Assembly (NCBI RefSeq): GCF_001426645.1
Contig: NZ_LMEX01000001.1
Span: 758,755-822,754 of the forward strand
Reading direction: 5' to 3'
Origin: Rhodanobacter sp. Root480
Lineage (GTDB): Bacteria; Pseudomonadota; Gammaproteobacteria; Xanthomonadales; Rhodanobacteraceae
Length of the DNA stretch: 64,000 bases
The translations under genes and the position numbers were made by a program. Of the stretch, positions 8,887 through 17,062 are shown in pieces; the first letter of the stretch is position 1, and each line of letters opens with the position of its first letter. Under the pieces are notes generated by a model. The model saw nothing but the letters and a program-made list of their open reading frames with translations, had not been told where the DNA came from and searched no databases.

Positions 8887-8937
8887 TCTACCGATATGGA
8901 CGTCCATTCAAACCCCCGCCACTGAACGGAGCAGCTC

Positions 8938-9093
8938 ATGCCGGATACGGATCGACCAAAACAACCACCAGGTACCTCGGGCTATCCCGAGCCGCAGCCA
9001 AGACCGAAGCACGATCCCGCGCAAATGCCCGACGCAGATACGCCGCACGAGTCGCAGAATGTTCCGGAGAGCAAACCCGATCAGCCCAAGTAA
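8938..9093 (+). CDS. small proline-rich protein, 51 aa
   Basis: Hypothetical peptide MPDTDRPKQPPGTSGYPEPQ and onward, hydrophilic and rich in Pro, Asp, Gln and Lys, with no signal or membrane segment, so probably disordered. CGGAGCAGCTC before the ATG is a good ribosome binding site. It starts 51 bases after ligD and could share its transcript. It resembles the proline-rich peptide on the other side of ku only in composition. Function unknown. Confidence 0.6.
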   Translation: MPDTDRPKQPPGTSGYPEPQPRPKHDPAQMPDADTPHESQNVPESKPDQPK

Positions 9094-9120
9094 GTGTGCT
9101 TGACGGGAGGTTCGAGGGCG

Positions 9121-9228
9121 CCCTTCGACTTCGGCCCTGCGGGCCTACGCTCAGGGTGATCGGTGGTGAAGCATCAGCGCCTCACACTCCACCGATCACC
9201 CTGAGCGTAGCGAAGCGAAGTCGAAGGG
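9121..9228. repeat. inverted pair of CCCTTCGACTTCG-type repeats
   Basis: A left copy (9121-9166) and an inverted right copy (9189-9228) share CCCTTCGACTTCG and CTACGCTCAGGGTGATCGG. They can pair as a long stem between the convergent proline-rich gene and the DJ-1 gene, so the pair probably acts as a two-way terminator. Other family members are at 19576-19606 (inside mrfB) and 57731-57774. Confidence 0.8.
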
Positions 9229-9249
9229 CAATCCACCGCCAGGAACGAT

Positions 9250-9810
9250 CTACGCGCCACCCACCTCTTCCAGCGCCGCCATGACCGCACCGGAAAACGC
9301 GGGAATGTCCTGCGGTTTGCGGCTGGTGATCAGCTGGCCGTCGCGCACCACTTCGCTGTTTTCCCATTGCGCGCCCGCATTTTCCAGGTCCTTGCGCAGC
9401 GACGGCCACGAGGTGAGCTTGCGCCCCTTCACCAGGCCCGCGTCGATCAGCGTCCATGGCCCATGGCAGATCGCGGCGATCGGTTTGCCTGATTCACCAA
9501 ACCGGACGATGAAGGCAATCGCATCGGGTTCCAGCCGCAGCTTGTCCGGATTCATCACGCCGCCGGGCAATACCAGCGCGTCGTAGTTTTCCGGCCGTGC
9601 GTCCTTCAGCGCCACATCCACGTTCACCGGGTCGCCCCAGTTCTTCTTGTCCCAGCCCTTGATCTGCGTGGCGCCGCCTGGCGCGATCACGTCGACATGG
9701 GCGCCGGCCACTTCCAGCAGGCGTTTGGGTTCGGTCAGTTCGGATTGCTCGAAGCCATCGGTGGCGAGTATGGCAACACGGCGGCCGCTGAGTTTTTCGG
9801 ATTCGGTCAT
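9250..9810 (-). CDS. DJ-1/PfpI family protein (YhbO-like)
   Basis: A 186-residue class I glutamine-amidotransferase-like protein of the DJ-1/PfpI group, cytoplasmic. The nucleophile elbow AAICHGPW places Cys115 and His116, with an acidic partner expected near Glu21 in DGFEQSEL. Full-length relatives such as YhbO have been described as stress proteins, with disputed protein or nucleotide deglycase activity. The start at 9810 (MTESEKLSGRRVAILATDG) fits the family; the upstream in-frame extension is not conserved-looking. Its place beside repair genes is suggestive only. Confidence 0.9.
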   Translation of the reverse strand: MTESEKLSGRRVAILATDGFEQSELTEPKRLLEVAGAHVDVIAPGGATQIKGWDKKNWGDPVNVDVALKDARPENYDALVLPGGVMNPDKLRLEPDAIAFIVRFGESGKPIAAICHGPWTLIDAGLVKGRKLTSWPSLRKDLENAGAQWENSEVVRDGQLITSRKPQDIPAFSGAVMAALEEVGGA

Positions 9811-9974
9811 GGCGTTTTTCCGGGGTGGGGAGAACGCGCAGCTTCGGCCTTTTCGCATGGACGTCGCGTCAAGTTTCTTTGACGGGGCATGCACGAGGGG
9901 CTTGCCATGGTGCATGCCGTGACAGGCGCCACGCCTGCACCCGCATCATTCGCTCATCACTCAAGGACGCTGCC

Positions 9975-10133
9975 ATGTCGATGTCACTTCTGCTGATCAT
10001 CGTGCTGATCATTCTGCTGATTGCCGCGTTGCCCACCTGGCCGTACAGCCGCTCGTGGGGTTATCGCCCGATGGGCGGGTTGGGGATCATCGTGATCATT
10101 GTCATCGTGTTGTTGCTGCTTGGCGTTTTCTGA
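9975..10133 (+). CDS. DUF3309 small membrane protein
   Basis: A 52-residue very hydrophobic peptide with two membrane segments (LLLIIVLIILLIAALPTW and GGLGIIVIIVIVLLLLGVF) joined by PYSRSWGYRPM. This is the DUF3309 family, widespread in proteobacteria and often linked to stress regulons; its molecular role is unknown. The start at 9975 is preceded by AAGGACGCTGCC. It lies 15 bases before the udgX-like gene, so the two are probably co-transcribed. Confidence 0.88.
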   Translation: MSMSLLLIIVLIILLIAALPTWPYSRSWGYRPMGGLGIIVIIVIVLLLLGVF

Positions 10134-10148
10134 CCGGCGGATGCGCCA

Positions 10149-10838
10149 ATGAAGGCCGCCACCCTGGTGTCCGGGCGTGCCGCAGGCACTGCAGGAAACG
10201 CCCGGCACCTTCCCTTGGCCAAGCCCGTGGCGGAAATCCCCACGGGCAAGCTGGTGACGTTGCGCCGCAAGGCGAAAACCTGTCGGGCCTGCCCGCTGTG
10301 GCGCAATGCCACGCAAACCGTATTCGGCGAAGGGCCTGCCGCCGCCAAGGCGATGTTGATTGGCGAACAGCCAGGCCTGCAGGAGGATCAATCGGGCAAA
10401 CCGTTCGTGGGGCCGGCCGGACATTTGCTCGATCGCGCCCTGGGCGAAGCCGGGCTGGATCGCGACACGCTTTACCTCACCAATACCGTCAAGCATTTCA
10501 AATACGAAATGCGTGGCAACACCAAATTGCACAAGCGCGCCAACGCCTCCGAACAGGCCGCGTGCCGCATGTGGCTGGCAGCCGAACTGCTGCGGGTGCA
10601 GCCGCGGGTGGTGATCGGGTTGGGCGCGATGGCGGCCCAGACACTGTTCGGCGATGCTTTTCGCATCACCCGCGAGCGCGGGCAATGGCGCGAACTGGGC
10701 GAAGATGTACGCGGCATGGCGACCTGGCACCCTTCCGCGGTGCTGCGCATGCCCAAACCCGACCAGCGCCATCAGGCTTACGCGGAACTGGTGGCCGACC
10801 TGCGTGACGTGGTCGCCGTGCTGGCGGACATGGCGTGA
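10149..10838 (+). CDS. udgX: UdgX-type uracil-DNA binding protein
   Basis: Uracil-DNA glycosylase superfamily member, 229 residues. UdgX proteins excise uracil but stay covalently attached to the site through a histidine in an inserted loop. Here the loop is KHFKYEMRGNTKLHKR and the candidate histidine is His128. Motif A is GEQPGLQED (72-80) and motif B is TWHPSAVLR (192-200). C45, C48 and C139 are likely iron-sulfur ligands. Motif A has Leu77 where UdgX proteins usually have an acidic residue, which may alter activity. It is convergent with dnaE2, with one small gene between. Confidence 0.88.
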   Translation: MKAATLVSGRAAGTAGNARHLPLAKPVAEIPTGKLVTLRRKAKTCRACPLWRNATQTVFGEGPAAAKAMLIGEQPGLQEDQSGKPFVGPAGHLLDRALGEAGLDRDTLYLTNTVKHFKYEMRGNTKLHKRANASEQAACRMWLAAELLRVQPRVVIGLGAMAAQTLFGDAFRITRERGQWRELGEDVRGMATWHPSAVLRMPKPDQRHQAYAELVADLRDVVAVLADMA

Positions 10839-10875
10839 TGTTCGACCTGATCCACAAGCGCAGCAGGAGGCTGTC

Positions 10876-11025
10876 ATGAAAAAGCGCCGCCGATGGATAG
10901 GGCTTATCGTGCTGATGGCCGCCCTGGTCACGATCCTGGCGATCGGCTTCTATCGCAGCGTCACCGGCCAGGATACCCATCCCGAGGACAGCAGCTCGCC
11001 GACTGAATCGTCCAAACCCTTGTAG
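10876..11025 (+). CDS. small single-pass membrane peptide, 49 aa
   Basis: Hypothetical peptide with a strongly basic start (MKKRRRWIG), one hydrophobic segment (LIVLMAALVTILAIGF) and a polar Ser/Pro/Asp tail. It is probably an N-in, C-out inner membrane anchor or an uncleaved signal. GCAGGAGGCTGTC before the ATG is a strong ribosome binding site. It follows the udgX-like gene by 37 bases. Its stop codon lies inside a palindromic repeat. No family is recognised. Confidence 0.62.
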   Translation: MKKRRRWIGLIVLMAALVTILAIGFYRSVTGQDTHPEDSSSPTESSKPL

Positions 11026-11096
11026 GAGCGCACCCTGTGCGCGATCGCTCTTCGTCACGTCACCAAAAGCATTCGCGCACAGGGTGCGCTCCTGCA
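11021..11096. repeat. REP-like inverted repeat (GTAGGAGCG family)
   Basis: Two 24-base arms, 11021-11044 and 11073-11096, pair with a single mismatch. Each begins TGTAGGAGCG and contains the internal palindrome GCGCACCCTGTGCGC. It lies between convergent genes, includes the stop codon of the small membrane peptide, and probably terminates that transcript and dnaE2. A relative is inside imuB at 14419-14497. Confidence 0.85.
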
Positions 11097-11116
11097 ACAA
11101 ACTGGGCACCCTGCGC

Positions 11117-14100
11117 CTAATGGAAATCCCGTGAGCGCGTATCCAGTGCACCGAGCAGCGGGGTGAGATCCTTGAGCCGGTGCGCGATCAGGTGGCTGAC
11201 GCCATCCACCTGCTCCCACTGCCCTTCCACGGCGAGCAGGCGCGCCTGCAGCAGCGGCAGTCGCTGGGCTTCAGCCACATGACGCCATATCACTACGTTG
11301 ATCAGCCCATGCTCGTCCTCCAGCGTCACGAAGATGATGCCGCTGGCGGTTTGCGGTTGCTGGCGTGATGTCACCAGGCCGGCCACGCGCACACGGCTGT
11401 TGTGGGGTTGCCTGCGTAGTGCCTTTCCATCGATGCAGCGTGCGGCATTCAACCGGCTGCGGATCTGCCGCAGCGGATGCACGCCCAGACTCAGGCCGGT
11501 GCGTGCGTAGTCCGCCAGCGTGTCTTCGGCCTGCGTGGGCAATGGCAGGATCACCGCTTGCTCGGTCGGACTTGCGTTGCCGAACAACGGCAGTTGCGGT
11601 TCGACCCCGGCCACGGCCCAGCGCGCTCGATGGCGATGGCCGGCCAGCCCTCGCAGGGCCGCCGCATCGGCCAGCAGTTCCTGGTGACGACGATCGAGAC
11701 CGGCCCGCGAACACAGGTCGGTGATGTCGGTAAAAGGCCGCTGAGCACGCGCGGCCATCAACCGCAGCGCGGCCTTTTCGGAGCATCCACGCACCATGCG
11801 CAGGCCCAGGCGGACGGCGCGGGTGCTGGTGTTGCCATGTGGATCGGGCTCCAGCGTGCAATCCCAGTCGCTGAAACGCACATCCACCGGATGTACTGCG
11901 ATGCGGTGGCGCCGCACGTCCTGCACGATCTGGCTGGGCGCGTAGAAACCCATCGGCAGCGAATTGAGCAAGGCGCAGGCAAACGCCGCCGGGTAATGGC
12001 ATTTCAGCCAGCACGAGGCATAGACCAGGTTGGCGAAACTGGCTGCGTGCGATTCGGGGAATCCGTAGGAGCCGAAGCCCTTGATCTGCTCGAAGATGCG
12101 CGCGGCGAATTCCGCCGTGTAACCGTTCTTCAGCATGCCCCGCATCAGCTTGTCGCGATGCGGCTCCAGCCCGCCGTGACGTTTCCATGCGGCCATCGAG
12201 CGGCGCAGCTTGTCGGCCTCGCCATCGGTGAAGTCGGCCGCCACGATGGCCAGTTGCATCACCTGCTCCTGGAACAGCGGCACGCCGAGCGTGCGTTGCA
12301 ACACCTTCCTGAATTGCGGCGATGGATAGTCGACGGTTTCCTCGCCATTCCGCCGCCGCAGGTACGGATGCACCATGTCGCCCTGGATCGGGCCGGGCCG
12401 CACGATCGCCACCTGGATCACCAGGTCGTAGAAAGTCGCCGGCCGATGCCGCGGCAGCATTGCCATCTGCGCCCGGCTTTCGATCTGGAACACGCCGACG
12501 GTATCGGCGCGCTGGATCATGGCGTAGGTTGCCGCGTCATTCGGCTCGATGGTGGCGATGGTCTTGACGACGCCATGCTCGCTTTCCAGCAAGCCGAAGC
12601 ATTTGCGCAGGCAGGTCAGCATGCCCAGCGCCAGGCAGTCGACCTTCAGCATGCGCATGTAATCGAGATCGTCCTTCTCCCACTGGATCACGGTGCGATC
12701 AACCATCGCCGCGTTTTCCACGGGCACCATCTCGCTCAGCGAGGTGTTGGAAATCACGAAGCCGCCCACGTGCTGTGACAAATGCCGCGGCATGCCGATC
12801 AGTTCGTGGGTGAGTTTCAGCACGCGGCGGATGATCGGGCTGTCCGGATCGAAACCCTGTTCGCGCAGCCGCTCCTCCGCCGAGCTGTCGCCCCAGCCGC
12901 GCGCAAAGATATCGCTGAGCTGGTCGACCTGATCCAGCGGCAGGCCCAGCGCCTTGGCCACGTCGCGCACCGCGCTGCGGCCGCGGTAGCAGATCACGGT
13001 GGCGGCCAGCGCGGCGCGCTCGCGACCGTATTTTTTGTAGATGTACTGGATCACTTCCTCGCGCCGCTCGTGCTCGAAATCGACGTCGATGTCGGGCGGC
13101 TCGTCGCGGTCTTCGCTGATGAAACGCGCCACCAGCAGTTCGTTGACCTCCGGGTCCACCTCGGTCACGCCCAGCGCGAAACACACGGCGGAGTTGGCGG
13201 CCGAACCGCGGCCCTGGCAGAGAATTTCTTTGCTGCGCGCGAAGCGGACGATGTCGTGGACGGTGAGGAAAAAGGCTTCGTATTGCTTCGACGCGATCAA
13301 TGCCAGTTCGTCGTCGATCAGCTTGCGCACCTTGTCGCTGATGCCGTTCGGCCAACGCCACTGGATGCCTTCTTCGGCCAGATGGCGCAGCCAACTGCTT
13401 GGCGAGTGGCCTTCAGGTACCAGCTCAGCCGGATAGTCGTAGTGCAGCTCGCTCATGTGGAAGGTGCAACGCTCGGCGATGCGCACGCTTTCCTGCAGCA
13501 GGGCATCGGGATAGAGCTCGGCCAACACATCGCATCGGCGCAGGTGTCGTTCGCCATTACGGAAGATCAGCGCGCCCGCCTCGGCGATCGGCACGCGATG
13601 GCGGATCGCCGTGAGCGTGTGCTGCAAGGCCAACCGCCGGCGCACGTGCATGTGCACGTCGCCGCTGGCTACCAGCGGCATTCCGAGCGTGTGGCCAAGC
13701 GCCTGCAGTTCGCGCAGGCGGGCGGCATCGTCGGGGCCGCGATGCAGTTCCACCGCCAGCCAGGCGCGATCGCCGAAGATGTCGCGCATCCAGCGGCCGT
13801 GCGCGACATCTGGTTGCAGCCCGGGCATCCACAACGCCAGCGTGCCCGGCATGCCGCTTTCCATGTCTGCCCGGGTGAGCCGATACGTGCCCTTTTCCGA
13901 AGCGCGGCGGCCGCGCGTGATCAGTCGGCAGAGTTCGACATAGCCCTGCTTGTTCTCGCACAGCAGCACCAGCTTCGGACCATCCTCGAGCTGGAATTCG
14001 GCGCCCACGATCAGTTTCAGGTCGAGCTCGGTCGAGGCCTGGTAGGCGCGCACGATGCCGGCCAGCGAGCATTCGTCGGTGATCGCCAGCGCGTGGTAAC

Positions 14101-14197
14101 CACAGGCCTTGGCGCGCTCGAACAACTCGCCGGCCTTCGAGGCGCCGCGGCCGAAGGAGAAATCGGACAGGCAATGCAGCTCGGCGTAATCCGTCAT
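11117..14197 (-). CDS. dnaE2: error-prone DNA polymerase III alpha, DnaE2 (ImuC)
   Basis: C-family polymerase of 1026 residues that extends past lesions with ImuB and ImuA, causing damage-induced mutation. An N-terminal PHP domain ([13 protein letters not shown] near residue 8) precedes the palm, with catalytic aspartates in [13 protein letters not shown] near residue 367. A C-terminal OB-fold region ([22 protein letters not shown]) follows. The ATG at 14195-14197 overlaps the imuB stop as ATGA, indicating translational coupling and fixing the start. It is the last gene of lexA-imuA-imuB-dnaE2 and is expected to be induced by DNA damage. Confidence 0.97.
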   Translation of the reverse strand: MTDYAELHCLSDFSFGRGASKAGELFERAKACGYHALAITDECSLAGIVRAYQASTELDLKLIVGAEFQLEDGPKLVLLCENKQGYVELCRLITRGRRASEKGTYRLTRADMESGMPGTLALWMPGLQPDVAHGRWMRDIFGDRAWLAVELHRGPDDAARLRELQALGHTLGMPLVASGDVHMHVRRRLALQHTLTAIRHRVPIAEAGALIFRNGERHLRRCDVLAELYPDALLQESVRIAERCTFHMSELHYDYPAELVPEGHSPSSWLRHLAEEGIQWRWPNGISDKVRKLIDDELALIASKQYEAFFLTVHDIVRFARSKEILCQGRGSAANSAVCFALGVTEVDPEVNELLVARFISEDRDEPPDIDVDFEHERREEVIQYIYKKYGRERAALAATVICYRGRSAVRDVAKALGLPLDQVDQLSDIFARGWGDSSAEERLREQGFDPDSPIIRRVLKLTHELIGMPRHLSQHVGGFVISNTSLSEMVPVENAAMVDRTVIQWEKDDLDYMRMLKVDCLALGMLTCLRKCFGLLESEHGVVKTIATIEPNDAATYAMIQRADTVGVFQIESRAQMAMLPRHRPATFYDLVIQVAIVRPGPIQGDMVHPYLRRRNGEETVDYPSPQFRKVLQRTLGVPLFQEQVMQLAIVAADFTDGEADKLRRSMAAWKRHGGLEPHRDKLMRGMLKNGYTAEFAARIFEQIKGFGSYGFPESHAASFANLVYASCWLKCHYPAAFACALLNSLPMGFYAPSQIVQDVRRHRIAVHPVDVRFSDWDCTLEPDPHGNTSTRAVRLGLRMVRGCSEKAALRLMAARAQRPFTDITDLCSRAGLDRRHQELLADAAALRGLAGHRHRARWAVAGVEPQLPLFGNASPTEQAVILPLPTQAEDTLADYARTGLSLGVHPLRQIRSRLNAARCIDGKALRRQPHNSRVRVAGLVTSRQQPQTASGIIFVTLEDEHGLINVVIWRHVAEAQRLPLLQARLLAVEGQWEQVDGVSHLIAHRLKDLTPLLGALDTRSRDFH

Positions 14198-15663
14198 GCG
14201 AACCAGCCCTGCAGCATCCAGCCCGCCTGCTCGCCCGGCGCGCAGAACGCCCACGCGTACTGGCCCAGCGACGTCTCCACCACGTAGTAATCGCGGCACA
14301 CCTCGCCGCCATCCCACCAGCCGGTTTCCAGTCGTTCGGGGCCGGCCAGGATGCGTGGCTCGGTGCCACGCAAGGGAATGGGGCGATCAAGCAGCCAGGT
14401 GGGGCGTGGTCCAATGCTCTGTAGGAGCGGCTTCAGCCGCGACGCTTTTGAGGCCGAGGCAGATTGAGAAGCATCGCGGCTGAAGCCGCTCCTACAGGGA
14501 TTTCCCGCAATCGACTGCGCCCGCTCGGGCCGCGGATCGGTGGTGCTGTCCAGTTGATGCACGGCGCGATCGCCCAACCGTGCGCGCAGGCGTTCGCGCA
14601 ACTGATCGATCGGCAGCGCGTTGGCGGGTCGGTCGTCGAACAGGTCGCGGCCGGCCGGTACGAACGGCGGCAACTCGCGCGCGATGAGCCGCATCGCCAG
14701 CACCGGCTCGGGCAGTTGCACCTGATCCAGCCGCCCGCGCGCCAGTTCAAACAGCATGCCAGGTTCGCGCTCCGGCGTGAGCAGGCCCACCGGCACCTCG
14801 GTAACCCTGCCGTCACGATGTTCCAGCCGCAGCGTGAACCGTTGCACGCCACCATCGCGCCCCGCCAGATAGGCGGCCAGATCGCCGGTCATGCGACGCA
14901 GGGGGAATACCAGCGAGGCGATGTTTTCCACCTCGTGCATCAACTCGATGCGCAGGTCGAAAACGTCGGGCGGACGATAGGCATCGAGCCCCGCGGGCAG
15001 ATCGCCGGTGAGCCGGTCGAGCACGTCCAGCAGTTCGGCGCCGAAGCGTCGGCGCAGGCCATCGCGCGGCAGCGCCAGCAATTGCCCCAGGCTGCGGATG
15101 CCCATGCCGGGCAAGGCTTCGGCCGCCAGCGCCGGCAGGCGGCTTTTGGCGATCGGCACGCCTTGCAGCGCGCGGCGCATGGCCTCGGGCGTCAGCACCG
15201 CCTGGCCGTCGCTGACGCCGGCCAGCACATACGCGGCGTGCGGCGTGGGCGCAGCGGTGATGCGGTGGCGAAAACCCAGCGCGGCAAGATCCGCGCGCAG
15301 CATCGCCTCCAGCCGCGGCCAGGGACCGAACAGGCCCATGCTGCGGCTTACCTCAAGCACGATCGCATGCGGCAGCAGGCTGACCTCGGAGCTGTAGCGA
15401 TACGCCACGGCGGCCAGGAAACGGTGCCAGCGATCCACCGCATCGCGGTCGTACGGCACGGCATCGAAACGGGTCAGCAGGGCCTGCGCGGCACTCAACC
15501 GCTGACCCACGTGCAGGCCGGCCTCGCGCGCCTCGCGATTGGCGGACACGATGCTGCGCGCGTTGACCGGGCCACTCACCAGCACCAGCGGCCCGGTCTG
15601 GGGGTTACGACGAAGGACGCCGTCCAGCGCCAGGTGCGGCAGCACGATGCAGGCCCACAACAT
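14194..15663 (-). CDS. imuB: ImuB, Y-family polymerase-like translesion factor
   Basis: A 489-residue Y-family homologue that links DnaE2 and ImuA to the sliding clamp; ImuB proteins generally lack a complete catalytic carboxylate set. The N-terminus [15 protein letters not shown] and the little-finger region ([23 protein letters not shown]) are typical. About residues 389-415 ([19 protein letters not shown]) are foreign to the family: they translate a REP-like inverted repeat inserted in frame at 14419-14497. Conserved sequence resumes with [12 protein letters not shown]. Its 3' end overlaps dnaE2 by four bases, and its start lies 12 bases after imuA. Confidence 0.93.
   Translation of the reverse strand: MLWACIVLPHLALDGVLRRNPQTGPLVLVSGPVNARSIVSANREAREAGLHVGQRLSAAQALLTRFDAVPYDRDAVDRWHRFLAAVAYRYSSEVSLLPHAIVLEVSRSMGLFGPWPRLEAMLRADLAALGFRHRITAAPTPHAAYVLAGVSDGQAVLTPEAMRRALQGVPIAKSRLPALAAEALPGMGIRSLGQLLALPRDGLRRRFGAELLDVLDRLTGDLPAGLDAYRPPDVFDLRIELMHEVENIASLVFPLRRMTGDLAAYLAGRDGGVQRFTLRLEHRDGRVTEVPVGLLTPEREPGMLFELARGRLDQVQLPEPVLAMRLIARELPPFVPAGRDLFDDRPANALPIDQLRERLRARLGDRAVHQLDSTTDPRPERAQSIAGNPCRSGFSRDASQSASASKASRLKPLLQSIGPRPTWLLDRPIPLRGTEPRILAGPERLETGWWDGGEVCRDYYVVETSLGQYAWAFCAPGEQAGWMLQGWFA
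14419..14497. repeat. REP-like inverted repeat inserted within imuB
   Basis: Perfect 24-base arms at 14419-14442 and 14474-14497 face each other across 31 bases. Each contains GTAGGAGCGG and the internal palindrome GCGGCTTCAGCCGC. The frame of imuB reads straight through. Same family as 11021-11096. Confidence 0.92.
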
Positions 15664-15675
15664 ATCCGCCGACCA

Positions 15676-16299
15676 TCAATGCAGGGCGCGGCCGAGCGGC
15701 ACCGGCTGCGCCGGCACCGATCCGCCACGGCATTTGCGCACCCACACCTGGGCGCGGGGCGCGGCTTCCAGCTCCAGCCGCAGTGCCGCCGGCGACGCGT
15801 GCGGCAGGTGCTTGCGATCGCGGAAGGCGAACGCCAGCGCCTGGCCGTGATCCGCCGCCACCTGCAGTCGCCGCAGCGTGCGGTCGTCAGCCTGGCGCGG
15901 CCACGCCAGCACCGCCGCGCAACTGCCCGAGCGCAGGCATTGCTCCATCGCCCAGGCCACGTCGCTGTCGCCAGCGGCGACGATGTCGACCCGGCGCATG
16001 TCCACGCCCTGCTGCTGCCAGCCGGCCACGCACGGCAGGTAGGGCGGCGCCACGATCACCACCGTCCGCCCGCCCTGGGTGAGGCGCGCCAGGCTGGGCA
16101 GCACCAGCCGCAGCTCGCCCACGCCATCGGCGGGCAACAGGATTTCCGACAGCGCGGCCGGCGGCCAGCCGCCAGCCGGCAGCACATCATCGAGCGCGGC
16201 CCAACCGGTGGGCTGCTCGCCCGCCGGCAGCGGCGCCGCTCGCCCGCGCCAGACCTGCTGCGCATCCAGCAGCGTGGACAAGGCCACCACGGCGCCCAT
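15676..16299 (-). CDS. imuA: ImuA, translesion synthesis accessory protein
   Basis: A 207-residue RecA/SulA-like protein that works with ImuB and DnaE2 in mutagenic lesion bypass. The N-terminal TGWAALDDVLPAGGWPPAALSEIL and GGRTVVIVAPPYLP patterns are characteristic, and the degenerate nucleotide-binding region lacks a classical Walker A GKT/S. Its ATG (16297-16299) overlaps the lexA stop by one base, so the two are translationally coupled. It is a damage-inducible operon member by context. Confidence 0.93.
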   Translation of the reverse strand: MGAVVALSTLLDAQQVWRGRAAPLPAGEQPTGWAALDDVLPAGGWPPAALSEILLPADGVGELRLVLPSLARLTQGGRTVVIVAPPYLPCVAGWQQQGVDMRRVDIVAAGDSDVAWAMEQCLRSGSCAAVLAWPRQADDRTLRRLQVAADHGQALAFAFRDRKHLPHASPAALRLELEAAPRAQVWVRKCRGGSVPAQPVPLGRALH

Positions 16300-16919
16300 C
16301 AGCTGCCCCTCAGCAGGCCCGCGAACAGACCTTCGATGGCGAAATCCTCGGTGGGATCGGGGTCGATCGGCTGGTAACCCGGGCTGTTCGGCAGCAGCCG
16401 GATCACGTCGCCCTGCCAGTACAGCCGCTTGATGGTGAAGCGGTCGCCGCCCACCCGCGCCGCCACCACCTGGCCGTGACGCGCCACCGGCGTGGCGTGC
16501 ACGCCCACGATGTCCTGGTCGAGGATGCCTTCGTCACGCATCGAGTCGCCCACCACGCGCACCAGGTAATCGGGCTTCAGCCGGAACAGCCAGCTGGATA
16601 CGCGCAGCGTGCGCTCCACCCGTGCATCGGAAAACAGCGGCTCGCCGGCGGCGATACGGCCCACCAACGGCAGTTCCATGGTGTCCGCGTCCAGCGGGTC
16701 GGCCGAGGTCACCAGGCGGATGCCGCGCGAGCGGTTCGGCTCGATCTGCAGCCGTCCCTTGGCCTCCAGCGAGCGCACGTGTTTCAGCACCGCGCTGACG
16801 TTGGCCAGGCCCATGGCCTGGCCGATCTCCTCCAGCGTAGGCGCCTGACCGGTGTGGTCGAGGCGGTCGCGGATGAAATCCAGGATGTTGGATTGGCGGG
16901 CGGTGAGCTGCAGGGTCAT
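16299..16919 (-). CDS. lexA: LexA-family SOS repressor heading the imu operon
   Basis: A 206-residue LexA repressor. The N-terminal winged helix (residues 1-70, with PTLEEIGQAMGLANVSAVLK) binds operators. The C-terminal S24 peptidase domain self-cleaves at Ala91-Gly92 in GRIAAGEP using Ser126 (GDSM) and Lys164 (FTIKRLYW) when RecA is activated. It heads lexA-imuA-imuB-dnaE2, the arrangement in which many proteobacteria keep a second LexA. A perfect 8-6-8 inverted repeat lies 10 bases upstream of its ATG and is the likely autoregulatory operator. Whether another lexA exists elsewhere cannot be seen here. Confidence 0.95.
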   Translation of the reverse strand: MTLQLTARQSNILDFIRDRLDHTGQAPTLEEIGQAMGLANVSAVLKHVRSLEAKGRLQIEPNRSRGIRLVTSADPLDADTMELPLVGRIAAGEPLFSDARVERTLRVSSWLFRLKPDYLVRVVGDSMRDEGILDQDIVGVHATPVARHGQVVAARVGGDRFTIKRLYWQGDVIRLLPNSPGYQPIDPDPTEDFAIEGLFAGLLRGS

Positions 16920-16929
16920 GGCTGGTATC

Positions 16930-16951
16930 TTTTCACCTTTTGTGGTGAAAA
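16930..16951. promoter_or_regulatory. candidate LexA operator between lexA and mrfA
   Basis: Perfect inverted repeat TTTTCACC (16930-16937), six-base spacer, GGTGAAAA (16944-16951). It does not match the enterobacterial CTGT-N8-ACAG box. It lies 10 bases from the lexA start and 111 bases from the mrfA start in a 143-base divergent spacer, so it could control both operons. The assignment to LexA is by position. Confidence 0.6.
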
Positions 16952-17062
16952 TGAAGAAGGGAAAGATGAACGTCGCGGTGCGGCTCCAGTCTTGCTCCGC
17001 GTGATCTCAGCGGATGAGACCGCCCCTTGTTGTCATGCCGCCCTGCCTGCCGAGATCCGCCG

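Noticed and set aside
7080-9284. 734-residue plus-strand open frame overlapping ligD
   Set aside because: It is an Arg/Pro/Gly-rich frame-shifted shadow of ligD caused by high GC; ligD has clear domains and motifs.
14464-16377. 637-residue open frame antisense to imuB, imuA and lexA
   Set aside because: His/Gln/Arg-rich composition typical of antisense frames of GC-rich genes, with no domain; the minus-strand genes are certain.
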